NCBI GenBank assembly: GCA_028287465.1 | Contig: JAQBPO010000081.1 | Location: 1 to 63,151, forward strand | Length of the DNA: 63,151 bases | DNA from: Fibrobacterota bacterium | GTDB taxonomy: Bacteria; Fibrobacterota; Fibrobacteria; UBA11236 | Direction of reading: 5' to 3' | Shown: positions 1 through 9,767 of the stretch, piece after piece | Layout: each line of letters begins with the position of its first letter | How positions within the stretch are numbered: the stretch's first letter is position 1 | Translations under genes and position numbers: made by a program | The notes under the pieces: generated by a model | Database searches by the model: none | What the model saw: only the letters and a program-made list of their open reading frames with translations | Told to the model about the DNA's origin: nothing

Positions 1-869
1 TTGCAGTTGAATATATAATAATAGGTGCCGAACATGGACTGGCTGAAGTATTCAGGCATTTTCTTCGCGGATTCGAGCTTGCTGGGCGGCACATTGAAAA
101 TCCAGTCCACCTCCTTGCTCAGGAACATATTGAAGGCTGTCATCTGATCTTCAACCGGTTTGATGATGACGCTGGCCTGACGCACGTTGGCCGAGTCCCA
201 ATACCAGGGATTCTTGACCAGGTCGATTTCGACATTGTGCTTCCAGGTTCGCAGGGCGAAGGGGCCGTTCCCGACAAGGTGTCCGGGCAAGGTCCACATC
301 TCCTTGAATTTTACAATGGTATCCAACGGTACCGGAAAGAAGGGTTCAAAAGCGCATAGCTCGAGAAAGAAACCTACCGGGAACTCGAGGTTGACCACGA
401 AGGTCGAGTCATCGGGGGAGGCGACCCCGAGGGAGTCGGGAGGCAGCTTCTTTTCCCGGATCGGGTTTCCGTTCCGGACGACCTTCATCAGGGATGAATA
501 TTCGCTCGCGGTCAATGGATCGACAAATCGTCGCCAGGAACGTACGAAGTCGCGAGCGGTAAGTTGAGAACCGTCAGACCATCGGCAAGAACGGAGATGG
601 AAGGTGTAAGTCCTCCCGTCCGCCGAAAGATCCCAGGACTTCGCGACCCCCGGACGGACTTGGGGGTCCTTCAATCCACGGATGACGAGGCCTTCGAACA
701 GGGCGCCGACGATGCGCAGTTCGGGTTGTCCCGTCACAGCGTGGAGATCCAGGGACGCGGGCTCCGCGCTATTGGCTATGACCAGGGGTTTGGGACCGTC
801 AAATCCCTTATGACAAGCCAGAAGGGCCAAGGAGAGAAAAACCGGAATTGCACGAGCGAGGAGAGCCAT
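1..869 (-). CDS. Peptide ABC transporter substrate-binding lipoprotein (5' part)
   Basis: Reading leftward from the ATG at 869, an open frame runs off the window edge after about 289 codons. The N-terminus has a short hydrophobic signal ending in the lipobox LLAC (cysteine near residue 19), so it should be an outer-leaflet or periplasm-facing lipoprotein. The body matches the family 5 extracellular solute-binding proteins (OppA/DppA type): the opening NSAEPASLDLHAV, then LFEGL, then a stretch around WDLSADGRTYTFHLR and WSDGSQLTARDFV, and later GNGPF. Such proteins capture oligopeptides for an ABC importer. No permease or ATPase gene is visible because the gene is cut by the boundary. It diverges from the operon starting at 1238. 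The transported substrate cannot be told from sequence. Confidence 0.85.
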   Translation of the reverse strand, partial: MALLARAIPVFLSLALLACHKGFDGPKPLVIANSAEPASLDLHAVTGQPELRIVGALFEGLVIRGLKDPQVRPGVAKSWDLSADGRTYTFHLRSCRWSDGSQLTARDFVRSWRRFVDPLTASEYSSLMKVVRNGNPIREKKLPPDSLGVASPDDSTFVVNLEFPVGFFLELCAFEPFFPVPLDTIVKFKEMWTLPGHLVGNGPFALRTWKHNVEIDLVKNPWYWDSANVRQASVIIKPVEDQMTAFNMFLSKEVDWIFNVPPSKLESAKKMPEYFSQSMFGTYYYIFNC

Positions 870-1130
870 TTTTGCTTATCTTTTCGGAGTAGTGTGGAGC
901 GCGCGCCGGACAGCGCAGTGGCTCATCGCCAAAGAGGTGGATAAAACCTCCCAGCGCTTCGCACGCATGGACATTTTATGATTATCGGACATCGGACTTC
1001 TGTTCAGCATTTATAGTAAGAAGAGTGATAAATTAAGATCTTTTCATCCTGCTTTTACAGGGTCTTTACGATGAGGTTCGGGACGCGATTTTCGGCCGAA
1101 CCCCCTAAATTTAATATTTTTAAAAACCAA

Positions 1131-1159
1131 TTGACTTGTTTCGGTCTTGAGGATAACTT
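1131..1159 (+). promoter_or_regulatory. Possible sigma-70 promoter for the OmpA-TPR operon
   Basis: TTGACT at 1131-1136 is followed after 17 bases by TAACTT at 1154-1159, about 80 bases before the ATG at 1238. The -35 is good and the -10 weak. The divergent intergenic stretch 870-1237 (368 bases) is AT-richer than its surroundings around 1000-1135, and I see no gene in it. Confidence 0.3.
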
Positions 1160-1237
1160 GATGCAGGACGAAGAAGACCACCGGCAGGTTCCTGCGGTGC
1201 GTGTGCCACTTTAGGAAACAAATAGGGACAAATTCAT

Positions 1238-2716
1238 ATGCAAAGATATTTGTACGCGGCACTTATGTGCGGCAGTTTGCTGGGTCTTGGTTCCATTAAT
1301 GCCAAGACCATCCGAGTTCCCGGTGATTTCCCCAGCATTAATGGCGGTCTCACCAGCGCGGATTATGGCGACACGGTCCTCGTCTCTCCCGGCCACTATA
1401 ATGAAAACGTCACTCTCGTCCAGGGCGTTATCCTCAAGGGTGTCAATCAGCTTACCACCATCATCGACGGCATGCGCAAAGGTCCCACCGTCTACGCCGT
1501 CACCGGTTCCGAAATCAGCAACTTCACCATCACCAACGGCATCGATGGAATCCTCTGCGAAAATTCTTCTCCCTACATCCATCACAATTGGATTCTCGAC
1601 AATCAGGGCGCGGGTATCGGAGCCTTCATTTCGCTCCCCCAGATTTATAACAATGTGATTTACGGCAATCGTTGGTCCGGCATTCTCGCCTGGGGCGCCA
1701 AGTCCCTCGACACCCGTATCGAGAACAACGTCGTCATCCGCAATGGATACAGCGGCTTCACTCTCAAAGGTCCCTGCCGCATCGTGGTGCGCAACAACAT
1801 CGTGCAGGAGAATCGCGAATACGGAATCTATTCGGATCCCGCTTCCGGTCAGTCGCAGATCGTCTACAACAATATTTACAAGAACGTCATCCCCTTCAAT
1901 CGTTACACTAAAATCAATAAGACCAACATCTCGCATGACCCCTTGTTCCTCAGCCCCAGCCTCGGCGACCCGAATTATTTCGTGGCGGCGAAATCCCCGA
2001 TGGTGCGCCGCGGCTACGGCCAGGTCGATATCGGATTGCTCGCGAAGGACCAGATGGTCTCGGTCGACGGTGACCGCGACAATGATGGCATAGTAGATTC
2101 GAAGGACGTCTGCCCCGACCTCGCCGAGGACAATGACGGGTTCCAGGACGATGATGGCTGCCCCGACTTCGACAATGACAATGACGGCATTCAGGACGCC
2201 AAGGACAAATGCCCGAGCGAACCGGAAGACAAGGATGGCTTCGAGGACCAGGACGGCTGCCCTGACACCGACAACGATAAGGACGGCGTTCCCGATGCAC
2301 GGGATAACTGCCCTGACGTCGCCGGCGACCCGAACAAGAACGGCTGCCCCTTCAAGACGCCTGCCAAGATCGAAGACAACTTCATCCTGGAAGGCGTGTT
2401 TTTCCGCACCGGCAGCGCCGAGATAACGGAAGACTCCTATACCAAGCTCGACGAAGTGTATGAGCAGTTGGCCAAGTACTCCGACCGCAAATACGAAATC
2501 GCCGGCCACACGGATAACACCGCCAGCGACAAGATCAACATCAAGCTGTCCCTCGACCGCGCGAATGCGGTTCGGGAATACCTGATCAACCGCGGCGTCG
2601 AATCGAGCCGTCTGGTGGGCAAGGGCTACGGTTCTTCGAGACCGAAGGCGGATAACAAAACCGCTTCCGGCCGGGCCATCAATCGCCGCATCGAATTCTA
2701 CCGGATCAAGAAATGA
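1238..2716 (+). CDS. Outer-membrane protein: beta-helix + TSP type 3 repeats + OmpA domain
   Basis: 492 residues. A signal peptide covers about 1-22. Residues 25-270 look like a right-handed parallel beta-helix of the pectate-lyase/NosD kind (start FPSINGGL.SADYGDTVLV, then repeating short N-x-I/V turns such as IENNVVIRNG and VRNNIVQEN). Residues 279-370 carry about four Asp-rich thrombospondin type 3 calcium-binding repeats (DNDGI, DVCPD, DDDGCPD, DNCPD). Residues 383-490 are an OmpA domain with the peptidoglycan-binding signature around IAGHTDNT and LSLDRANAVREYL, ending NRRIEFYRIKK. The C-terminus should therefore sit in the periplasm bound to peptidoglycan. OmpA-TSP3 pairs are common; the beta-helix in place of the barrel is less usual. 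The stop overlaps the next start by four bases (ATGA), which argues for translational coupling. Confidence 0.85.
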   Translation: MQRYLYAALMCGSLLGLGSINAKTIRVPGDFPSINGGLTSADYGDTVLVSPGHYNENVTLVQGVILKGVNQLTTIIDGMRKGPTVYAVTGSEISNFTITNGIDGILCENSSPYIHHNWILDNQGAGIGAFISLPQIYNNVIYGNRWSGILAWGAKSLDTRIENNVVIRNGYSGFTLKGPCRIVVRNNIVQENREYGIYSDPASGQSQIVYNNIYKNVIPFNRYTKINKTNISHDPLFLSPSLGDPNYFVAAKSPMVRRGYGQVDIGLLAKDQMVSVDGDRDNDGIVDSKDVCPDLAEDNDGFQDDDGCPDFDNDNDGIQDAKDKCPSEPEDKDGFEDQDGCPDTDNDKDGVPDARDNCPDVAGDPNKNGCPFKTPAKIEDNFILEGVFFRTGSAEITEDSYTKLDEVYEQLAKYSDRKYEIAGHTDNTASDKINIKLSLDRANAVREYLINRGVESSRLVGKGYGSSRPKADNKTASGRAINRRIEFYRIKK

Positions 2717-4965
2717 AAAAGGGAGTGGCAGCTTTGAACTACAGATCCATATTCCTCACGACCCTCGCAGGTGCGGCACTCGCCTTCTCCGAGAGCCCTT
2801 ATAAGCCGCACGCCTACCAGCAGAACGACTGGTTCTCGGAATACGGTGAGAATACCGCTCTCTACGTCAATCCGGCGTCCATCGCCGAGAATGATCAGGT
2901 CGAAGTGGCGGTCGGCCTCTTCCAGACCATCTCCGGCAAAGCGGGGCAGGAATTCATCAGCGCGGTCCATCCGTTCGATTACAACCATTCGATCGGCCTT
3001 TCGGTCTTCGAAAACGGTTCGGCGATCGATGGAAGCAATGCCGTCTACCTGGAAAACGCGTATACCCTCGGCTATGCCGTTCGCGCGCCCTTTTTCATGC
3101 CCAATTGGCTCTCCAACAAGTTCGCCCTCGGCATCAACCTGACCTTAATTCAGTTCAATGCCTTCAACGTGGTCAAGAGCTTCGGCTTCGGATCCGATGT
3201 CGGCATCGGCTTCAATCCTTTCAGCACCTCGCGCTGGGGTCACCTGCAGTTGGGCGTAGCCTTGCAGAACGCCCTTCAGCCTGAAGTCAAGCTGCCTGAC
3301 GACGCCGCGATCGGCGCCAACGGGAAGTACAAGATCCCCCGCAACCTGAATACCTCCTTCTTCTGGCGCGGATTCAACCACCGCCTGGAATTGGCCGGTT
3401 CGGTCAGCGTCATCGACTTAACCCATGACGGAAATGAAGGCCCCGGCGGCAATGAAATCGTCCCCTCGATCCGCACCACCTACTACCTGAGCCCCTTGCT
3501 CGGTATCAAGGCCAAGTTCACCAAACTCGGCTATCCGGTCATTGGCGCCACGGTCAACGTGAAGCGCGTCAACCTGTTCCGCTACCTGCAGCTGGACCTC
3601 GACATGTCCCATGACAAACTCTCGGTCAAGGATGAAGGCCGTGGTTTCGTATGGAATTTCAAAGCCATCACCCGCGTCGGCCCCACCCGCGAAGAGCGCA
3701 TCGGTGAAGCCCGTTACCGCCGACTGAAGATCGAACCGGAGGATGCCTACCGCGAAGCCATGCGCCTTTACCTGGCCCGCAAGTTCCTCTTGGCCTCCTA
3801 TGCCTTCGGCAAGGTCATCACCAAGTATCCCTCCTTCCACCTGGTCGATCAGGCCGCCTTCTACAAGGGCAAGTCCTTCGAGAATCTCCGCATGCACCAG
3901 GCCGCGCGTGACGTTTACGCGGATGCCTTGAAGCGCTACACGGATTCGGATCAGCGTCCCAAGTACATGTTCCAGCAGATGAACATCGATTACAAGGAAG
4001 GCAAGTTCGACGAGGCCACCCGCCGCTATCAGCAAATCGTCAACCTGTACCCGGAATCGGACGTGAAATCCGACGCCGATTACGTCATGGGCCAAATGCG
4101 CTATATCCAGAAGGATTACCACGGGGCGATTTCCCTGCTGTCCCCCATCCTTCCCGGAAACGCCAACTACATCTACGCCCGGTTCACCCTGGGTATGTCC
4201 TATGTCAACCTGAAGAAGTACAAGGAAGCCGAAACCGCCTTCCAGGATATCATGGAAAGCAAGCCTTCCAACTCCTCAGAACAGGAAATGAAAGAAGTCA
4301 CCGCGGTCAAGCTCGGGCATCTCAATTTCGGCAAGGAACCGCCCCAGCTGGTCAAGGCCGCCGAATTCTACGGCTCGGTCTCGCCCTCCAGCTCCAAGTA
4401 CGACGAAGCCCTGCTTGGCCTGGCCTGGTCCTTCATCAAGGTCAGCCGTCCCAAGGAAGCGTCCGGTTATGCCAACGATATCGTAAGCAAAACCCCGAAC
4501 AGCTTGCTCGTTCCGGAAGCCCATCTGTTGCTCGGTTATTGCGCTTTCTTTGACAAGGACTATGACAAGTCCATCAAGGAATTCGACAACGCCATCTCCC
4601 TGGCCGAGAAGAAGGCCGTCGCGGTCGCTGATATCCAGAAGAAGAAGGAAGAGAACATGGCCAACAGCAGCGACTTCCAGGCTGTGCAGAAGGAAGCCCT
4701 GTTGCTCTCCAACCAATTGCCAACGCCGCGCGTCATGGAAAAGCGCGACCAGCTCCGCCCCAAGTTCGACGAGATCCATAAGAAGATCGAGAGCTATCTC
4801 GAGTTCCTCCGCGAAGTGGAGCAAATCGAGAAGTTCCTTCAGAACAAGGATCGTATCATCAAAGACGCGAAGTTCACCAAGGCCACCGTGATCAATATCC
4901 GCGGCGGGGCGGGTGAGAAGAGCGGACCTTCCAAGCAAGAGCTTGACAATCTGGATGTGAAGTAA
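2713..4965 (+). CDS. Barrel-like N-terminus fused to TPR repeats and coiled coil
   Basis: 750 residues. Signal peptide about 1-24. Residues 25-325 look like an outer-membrane barrel of PorV/PorQ style (ENTALYVNPASIAENDQ near the start, then alternating aromatic/glycine strands). Residues 345-620 are TPR-like helical repeats (for example YIYARFTLGMSYVNLKKYKEAETAF and HLLLGYCAFFDKDYDKSIKEF). Residues 640-735 are charged and predicted coiled coil. The likely topology is an outer-membrane anchor with a periplasmic TPR scaffold. The gene overlaps its upstream neighbour by four bases and is followed closely by another TPR gene, so the three proteins probably form one envelope complex. Myxobacterial gliding clusters also combine TPR and barrel proteins, but I cannot assign a specific orthologue. 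Confidence 0.75.
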   Translation: MKKGVAALNYRSIFLTTLAGAALAFSESPYKPHAYQQNDWFSEYGENTALYVNPASIAENDQVEVAVGLFQTISGKAGQEFISAVHPFDYNHSIGLSVFENGSAIDGSNAVYLENAYTLGYAVRAPFFMPNWLSNKFALGINLTLIQFNAFNVVKSFGFGSDVGIGFNPFSTSRWGHLQLGVALQNALQPEVKLPDDAAIGANGKYKIPRNLNTSFFWRGFNHRLELAGSVSVIDLTHDGNEGPGGNEIVPSIRTTYYLSPLLGIKAKFTKLGYPVIGATVNVKRVNLFRYLQLDLDMSHDKLSVKDEGRGFVWNFKAITRVGPTREERIGEARYRRLKIEPEDAYREAMRLYLARKFLLASYAFGKVITKYPSFHLVDQAAFYKGKSFENLRMHQAARDVYADALKRYTDSDQRPKYMFQQMNIDYKEGKFDEATRRYQQIVNLYPESDVKSDADYVMGQMRYIQKDYHGAISLLSPILPGNANYIYARFTLGMSYVNLKKYKEAETAFQDIMESKPSNSSEQEMKEVTAVKLGHLNFGKEPPQLVKAAEFYGSVSPSSSKYDEALLGLAWSFIKVSRPKEASGYANDIVSKTPNSLLVPEAHLLLGYCAFFDKDYDKSIKEFDNAISLAEKKAVAVADIQKKKEENMANSSDFQAVQKEALLLSNQLPTPRVMEKRDQLRPKFDEIHKKIESYLEFLREVEQIEKFLQNKDRIIKDAKFTKATVINIRGGAGEKSGPSKQELDNLDVK

Positions 4966-4994
4966 GGGCATTGGCCCGCTTCAAAAGGTTAACA

Positions 4995-7900
4995 ATGGAG
5001 ACAGTTGTGACGAAATCGAGCCTTTTCCTCCGATTGGCCCTTGCCGGGGCCTTCGGGCTTTTGTCCGCCACCTATTCGCATGCCGATGCCAAGCTTCAGG
5101 AACTGAAGAAGCGCAAGATGGAGCTCGACCAGGCGGCCGCCAAGTGCGACGCCATGGACGAATCCGAAAAGTCGGATTGCATGGCCAAGCGCCAGAAGAA
5201 GGTCGACAAATACCGGGAAGAACTGGATAACTACAAGAACGACCTGGCCAAGGAACAGTCCAAGGCGTCCCAGCGCGAGGCGAAGGAAAGCCCGGCCGAT
5301 TTCAACAGCAAGATCCAGAACCGCGAACAGAGCATCAAGGAATTCCAGGATTACGTGAATAGCTGCTCGGAGAAAACCGACCGTTGCGCGTCGGCCCTTT
5401 TCCAGGTAGCCAACCTGACCTACCAGAACGAGGAAGACGGCTTCCTGGTTAAGCAAAACAAGTACGAAGAGGAATTCCGGAAGTGGGAAGATCACGACAA
5501 GAAGGGTGGGGAGCCGAATCAGCCCCGTCGTGACCATAAGAATTCCATCCGTTATTTCGAGCGGTTCCTGAAGGAATACCCCAACCACAAGCAGGTTCCC
5601 GAAGCCCTGGTTCGCGCCGCCTTCATCTCCGACATGCTCGGAAATGAGGATCGCGCCTATGAATACCTTAATCTTCTTGTAACGCGGTTCCCCGAACATC
5701 CCTTGAACATCCAGGCCCATCTGCGCTTGGGTGAATATTGGCTGCTGAAGCGCAAATACGCCAAGGCGATCGAACAATACGAAAAAGTTCCGGTCGATTA
5801 TCCCGGAAATGAAGCGGGTCTGGCCCTGTACCATCGTGCCGAAGCCTATTACAACCTTGCTGATTTCGACAATGCCGCCCGTTGGTACTACGAATACGTG
5901 GTGCGCGCGGACGCCGGCAAGCTGAAGGCTGATCTCCGTGATGAAGCCATGGCATTCATGGCGGCAAGCTGGGCTGACATGGACAATGGGTTCGAAGCCG
6001 CCGAAAAATTCCTAAGCGCCCACGGAAATCCCAAGTGGGAAAAGGATGTTTACTACGAAATCGGTCTAAAGAACAAGGGCCATGACCGTCTTGATGAATC
6101 CGTCAAATCCTTCAAGTTCCTCCTGGAGAAGGACCCGGCCTACCCGAAGGCTCCGGTCGCTGATTTGAATATCGTCGAAATCCTGGTCCTCCAGAAGAAG
6201 GCCGAAGAAGCCCAACAGGCCCGTATGGACCTGGTCAAGCGTTATGAATCCAATTCCGAATGGTCCCGCCGCAACTCAGGCAATTCGGAAGCCATGGCGG
6301 AAGCCGCCAAGGCCATCAAGATCGCCATGTACCATATCCCCGTCTATTACCATCAGAAGGGGGACGAGGGCAAGGGCGACCCGGATATGTTGCGTAAGGC
6401 TGAAGAGCATTACCGTAATTACCTGAGCCGGTATAGCGGCGAGAATTCCTGGGATGTTTACCAGGTCCACCAGAACCTGGCCGTGCTTTACAATAAGTTG
6501 AAGGACTTCAAGCGTTCTGCCGACGAATGGCAATGGTGCGCGGCTGCGAACACGGATCGGTTCGGAAAGCTGCCCCCTGAGAAGAAGGACATCGTGACCA
6601 AGGGTGACGCTGCCTACAATTCCGTCCTCATGATGGATGAGAACCGGAAGGAAGCCCTCAAGCGCCTCAAGGACGACAAGACCGCCGCGTACAACTCCCA
6701 GGAGACCCGCGACTATTTCAAGTCTGTCGAGAAGTACATGTCCCAGTTCGGAAAATCCAATTCCGCTCCTGAACTGGCCTATAATGCCGCCTTCGTGGAC
6801 TATGAAGCCAAGCAGTATAAGGAAGCGATCCAGAGCCTTTCCCGGCTGGCCGACCAGTTCCCCAACCACGAACATAACGTCCTGATCCGCCGCGCTCTTG
6901 CCCAGAGCCTTCTCGAGGACGGCCAGTACGATTTGGCTGAAAAGCAGTTCACGGTTTTGAAGAACAAGCTCTGCCCTTCCGACAAGCAATGCGCTGAAAT
7001 CAAGAAAGCCCTGGCTTCGACCATCTTCAAACAGGCCGATACCAAGGCGAAATCCGGCGACCATGCCACTGCCGCCCAGAAATACATCCAGCTTGCCCGT
7101 GAATTCCGTGATGTCGATATCGCCGACAAGGCCTTGTTCGAAGCCGGCGTGAATTTCGACTCCGCCGGCCGCACGGAAGACGGCGTGCGCACCTTGCTTC
7201 GTATCCATGCCGAATACCCCAAGTCCGAACTGCGCATCAAGTCCATTCTCAAGGGCGCATCCATGTACATGGCCAAGAAGAAATTCCGCGACGCCGCGGA
7301 AACCTTCCTCCTGATCCAGAAGAACTACCCGGACGATTCGCTCGGCTTCCAGTCCATCGCATGGGCTGCCGATGCATATGAAAAGGTTCCCGATCCCCAT
7401 AAGGCCGGCCAGACCTATGAATCCGCCTTCCGCTTGTACCCGACGAATATGAAGACCCCTTCATACCTGTACAATGCCGGCCAGCTCTATGAGAACAACA
7501 AAGAGTTCGGCGATGCCATCGCGGTATACAAGCTCATCGGCGACAAGTTCCCGAAGAGCCAGTACGCCATCGAAGCGATCTTCTCGGTTCCCTTGCTTCT
7601 CGAAAAGCGCGGCGACTATGCCAAAGCCGCTACCGCCTACGAGGATTTCGTAAAGGACTTCGAGAACGACAAGAACAAGCTGATCCGCGCCCACCTCGGA
7701 GCCGGAAAGAACTATGAGAATCTCGGCAATGAAACCAAGGCCTTGGATCATTTCGGGAAGGCCATCGCCATCCAGAAAAAGGACGGCGAAAAAGCCATGA
7801 TTCCTCCTGCCATCGCCGCTGAAGCGGGATACCGGGCGGGCGAGATCTACTTCAAGAAGATCAAGAAGATCCGCTTGGACGGCAGCAAGGGCCAGAATGC

Positions 7901-8738
7901 CCAGCGCGTAGGGGAGATGCAGAAGGCCCTCGTGCCTTCCATTCAATACTACGCTAAGGCGGTGGAGATGGGCGAAGAGGAGTGGACCCTCCGTTCCACC
8001 CTCCGCATGGGTGATCTGTTCTATGCAATCGCTTCCATTTCGGATAACGAACGCGCTGCCGGCCTTTCCGGAGACGACCGTATCCGCGCCAAGATCGAGA
8101 GCAAGGCTGGGATTCCCGGTTACCTTGAAAAAGCCCAGGAGCTCTACAAGAAGAACCTGGAAATCGCGAATAACCAAGGGATCGAAAGCCCTTGGGTCGA
8201 CTCTTCCGGCCTCCGCCTGATGCAGGCTTATTCTTTCAAGGGTGATGCCTTGGAAGATCTGAGCAAGCTTTTCCTCCAGGTACCGCTCCCCAAAAAGGCG
8301 GGAGAAGAGGAAAAGGCCCAGCTGAAGCAGGCCTCTGAGGAAACGAAGGAAAAGGCCATCGCGAACTATAAGGAAGGCCTGCTCGCGGCCCAGACTTATC
8401 ATATCGACAACGATGCGCGTCAAAAAATCGTGGCCCGACTCCGCGACCTCGCTGCGGATTCTCCCGAGATTAACGCGCAGGTTACCCCCCGGCCCAAGAG
8501 CGCTCCTGAAGAATCCGCTCCCGGTCCCGGCAAGGCATCCGAGTCCGCCACGGCTAGCATCGATTTCAAGGATGCCAAGTACGAAGCGAACCTGAAGCGC
8601 ATCGCCAAGATCTACGAGAACTCATCCTTGAGCGAAGATCAGAAGATTGAATTGTTGTTGCAGATGGAGACTGAAGCCAAGCGTGAAATCGGCGAGATGA
8701 ACGCCGAAATGGCCAGCCCTTCCAGCAGCGACAGGTAA
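4995..8738 (+). CDS. Very large periplasmic TPR protein
   Basis: 1,247 residues from the ATG at 4995. A TTG at 4971 is in frame, but the ATG has AAAAGG six to seven bases upstream and directly opens a signal peptide (cleavage near SHA-DA, residue 30). Residues 34-105 are charged coiled coil (KKRKMELDQAAAKCD). The rest is built of many TPR/Sel1-like helix pairs of the YbgF/BamD style (ALVRAAFISDMLGNEDRAYEYL, ALYHRAEAYYNLADFDNAARWYYEYV, GAGKNYENLGNETKALDHFGKAI). It carries no enzyme motif, so a scaffold role is the reasonable inference. It closes the operon that starts at 1238 and is followed by a strong terminator. AglT/GltE-type TPR proteins of the Myxococcus gliding machine are the nearest described functional analogy. 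Confidence 0.75.
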   Translation: METVVTKSSLFLRLALAGAFGLLSATYSHADAKLQELKKRKMELDQAAAKCDAMDESEKSDCMAKRQKKVDKYREELDNYKNDLAKEQSKASQREAKESPADFNSKIQNREQSIKEFQDYVNSCSEKTDRCASALFQVANLTYQNEEDGFLVKQNKYEEEFRKWEDHDKKGGEPNQPRRDHKNSIRYFERFLKEYPNHKQVPEALVRAAFISDMLGNEDRAYEYLNLLVTRFPEHPLNIQAHLRLGEYWLLKRKYAKAIEQYEKVPVDYPGNEAGLALYHRAEAYYNLADFDNAARWYYEYVVRADAGKLKADLRDEAMAFMAASWADMDNGFEAAEKFLSAHGNPKWEKDVYYEIGLKNKGHDRLDESVKSFKFLLEKDPAYPKAPVADLNIVEILVLQKKAEEAQQARMDLVKRYESNSEWSRRNSGNSEAMAEAAKAIKIAMYHIPVYYHQKGDEGKGDPDMLRKAEEHYRNYLSRYSGENSWDVYQVHQNLAVLYNKLKDFKRSADEWQWCAAANTDRFGKLPPEKKDIVTKGDAAYNSVLMMDENRKEALKRLKDDKTAAYNSQETRDYFKSVEKYMSQFGKSNSAPELAYNAAFVDYEAKQYKEAIQSLSRLADQFPNHEHNVLIRRALAQSLLEDGQYDLAEKQFTVLKNKLCPSDKQCAEIKKALASTIFKQADTKAKSGDHATAAQKYIQLAREFRDVDIADKALFEAGVNFDSAGRTEDGVRTLLRIHAEYPKSELRIKSILKGASMYMAKKKFRDAAETFLLIQKNYPDDSLGFQSIAWAADAYEKVPDPHKAGQTYESAFRLYPTNMKTPSYLYNAGQLYENNKEFGDAIAVYKLIGDKFPKSQYAIEAIFSVPLLLEKRGDYAKAATAYEDFVKDFENDKNKLIRAHLGAGKNYENLGNETKALDHFGKAIAIQKKDGEKAMIPPAIAAEAGYRAGEIYFKKIKKIRLDGSKGQNAQRVGEMQKALVPSIQYYAKAVEMGEEEWTLRSTLRMGDLFYAIASISDNERAAGLSGDDRIRAKIESKAGIPGYLEKAQELYKKNLEIANNQGIESPWVDSSGLRLMQAYSFKGDALEDLSKLFLQVPLPKKAGEEEKAQLKQASEETKEKAIANYKEGLLAAQTYHIDNDARQKIVARLRDLAADSPEINAQVTPRPKSAPEESAPGPGKASESATASIDFKDAKYEANLKRIAKIYENSSLSEDQKIELLLQMETEAKREIGEMNAEMASPSSSDR

Positions 8739-8746
8739 TCGAGTCG

Positions 8747-8779
8747 ATAGCGCGGGCAGGACTCCCGCGCTATTCTTTT
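8747..8779 (+). terminator. Rho-independent terminator after the TPR operon
   Basis: A perfect 10-bp stem (ATAGCGCGGG at 8747-8756 with CCCGCGCTAT at 8764-8773), a 7-base loop, and the tail TCTTTT. It lies nine bases after the stop codon at 8738. Confidence 0.85.
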
Positions 8780-8978
8780 GAGGTGACCAGGCGAGTCGGA
8801 CGCTCGCCCCAACTTCCCAAAATCCGGGCAGTCATGCCTGTAATCGACCTTAGGTTTTCCAGAGGTCGAATGTCTTTGTACATTGCCATCCACTTGCCTT
8901 TTTTCGGGAAAAAACTGGAAATAAACCCTAAAAATGGCCAGCGCGAAGGAAAGGTCGAATATATCTTTATCTCGGACG

Positions 8979-9001
8979 CAAAAGACCACTCCGGTCTTTT
9001 G
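8979..9001 (+). repeat. Leader inverted repeat upstream of the proton-channel operon
   Basis: CAAAAGACC (8979-8987) pairs perfectly with GGTCTTTTG (8993-9001) around a 5-base loop. It sits about 95 bases before the start at 9097 and has no separate T-tract. Apart from this and the terminator, the gap 8780-9096 holds no gene and no convincing -35/-10 pair. The short open frames there look like chance. Confidence 0.4.
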
Positions 9002-9096
9002 AAACAAAATCCAGCAGACTCAGTCGACCCTGAACCGGCGGATACACCAAACAGGCTTAAAACCCCTAACCTATTTGTTATAGAGAGGACATTGAA

Positions 9097-9708
9097 ATGG
9101 AACTGATTTTAAAGGGCTTTCAAGGCGAAGGTAAATTCTACATGTCGGTCATCTTGTGCCTGGGAATCATCTCACTGGCCATTATTGCCGAGCGCTTCTA
9201 CTACATCTATGTGAAGTCCTCCGCCGGGCGCGCCAATTTCATGCGCAACATCGCCCAGCTGCTCCAGACCGGCCGAGTTGCTGAAGCCGGACACCTGGCC
9301 GCCAGCCAGAACTTTCCTCTCGCCAAGATCATCTCCGCCGTGTTGCAGAACAAGGCGAAGGGACAGGCCGCGATTGAAAAGGCCGTGGATGAGGTCTACT
9401 TGACCGAAGCTCCCCGCATCAACCGTTACCTGAACCTGTTGCCCGCCTTCGCGAATATCGCGATGCTTTGCGGCCTTCTGGGCACCATCTTCGGTCTGAT
9501 TCTCGCATTTGACGCGGTTGCCAATCTTCCGGCCGCACAGCGTCCCCAGGCTCTCGCCAACGGCATCTCGGTCGTTATGGTGAACACCTGGACCGGCTTG
9601 GCCACCGCCATTCCGATTCTGCTGCTCCATGGCCTGCTCTCGATGCAGTCCGAGCGCCTCCAGGAAGAGATGGAAGAAAAGGCCGTTAAGGTGATGAACC
9701 TCCTCTAA
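9097..9708 (+). CDS. MotA/TolQ/ExbB family proton-channel protein
   Basis: 203 residues, the usual length for ExbB/TolQ. TM1 is at about 17-36 (MSVILCLGIISLAIIAERFY). TM2 and TM3 carry the family signatures LCGLLGTIFGLILAF (about 125-140) and ISVVMVNTWTGLATAIPILLL (about 152-173). The cytoplasmic loop lies between TM1 and TM2. These proteins form a pentameric inner-membrane channel around an ExbD dimer and turn proton flow into mechanical work on envelope partners. GAGAGGA sits just upstream of the ATG. Two ExbD-like genes and a TonB-like gene follow in one operon, the same set as AglR-AglQ-AglS in Myxococcus xanthus; TolQR or ExbBD for iron uptake would be the alternative reading. Confidence 0.9.
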   Translation: MELILKGFQGEGKFYMSVILCLGIISLAIIAERFYYIYVKSSAGRANFMRNIAQLLQTGRVAEAGHLAASQNFPLAKIISAVLQNKAKGQAAIEKAVDEVYLTEAPRINRYLNLLPAFANIAMLCGLLGTIFGLILAFDAVANLPAAQRPQALANGISVVMVNTWTGLATAIPILLLHGLLSMQSERLQEEMEEKAVKVMNLL

Positions 9709-9767
9709 GAAGAGCGTAAGGGCATGGCGAACGCCATGCCCCACACTTTTTTTAAAAAGGTAAGGCA

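Noticed and set aside
187-944. Two plus-strand frames of 126 codons
   Set aside because: The minus strand here encodes a clear solute-binding lipoprotein; the plus frames have no ribosome sites or motifs.
8783-9106. 107-codon frame before the proton-channel operon
   Set aside because: Crosses the leader hairpin and the next start; no signal of translation.
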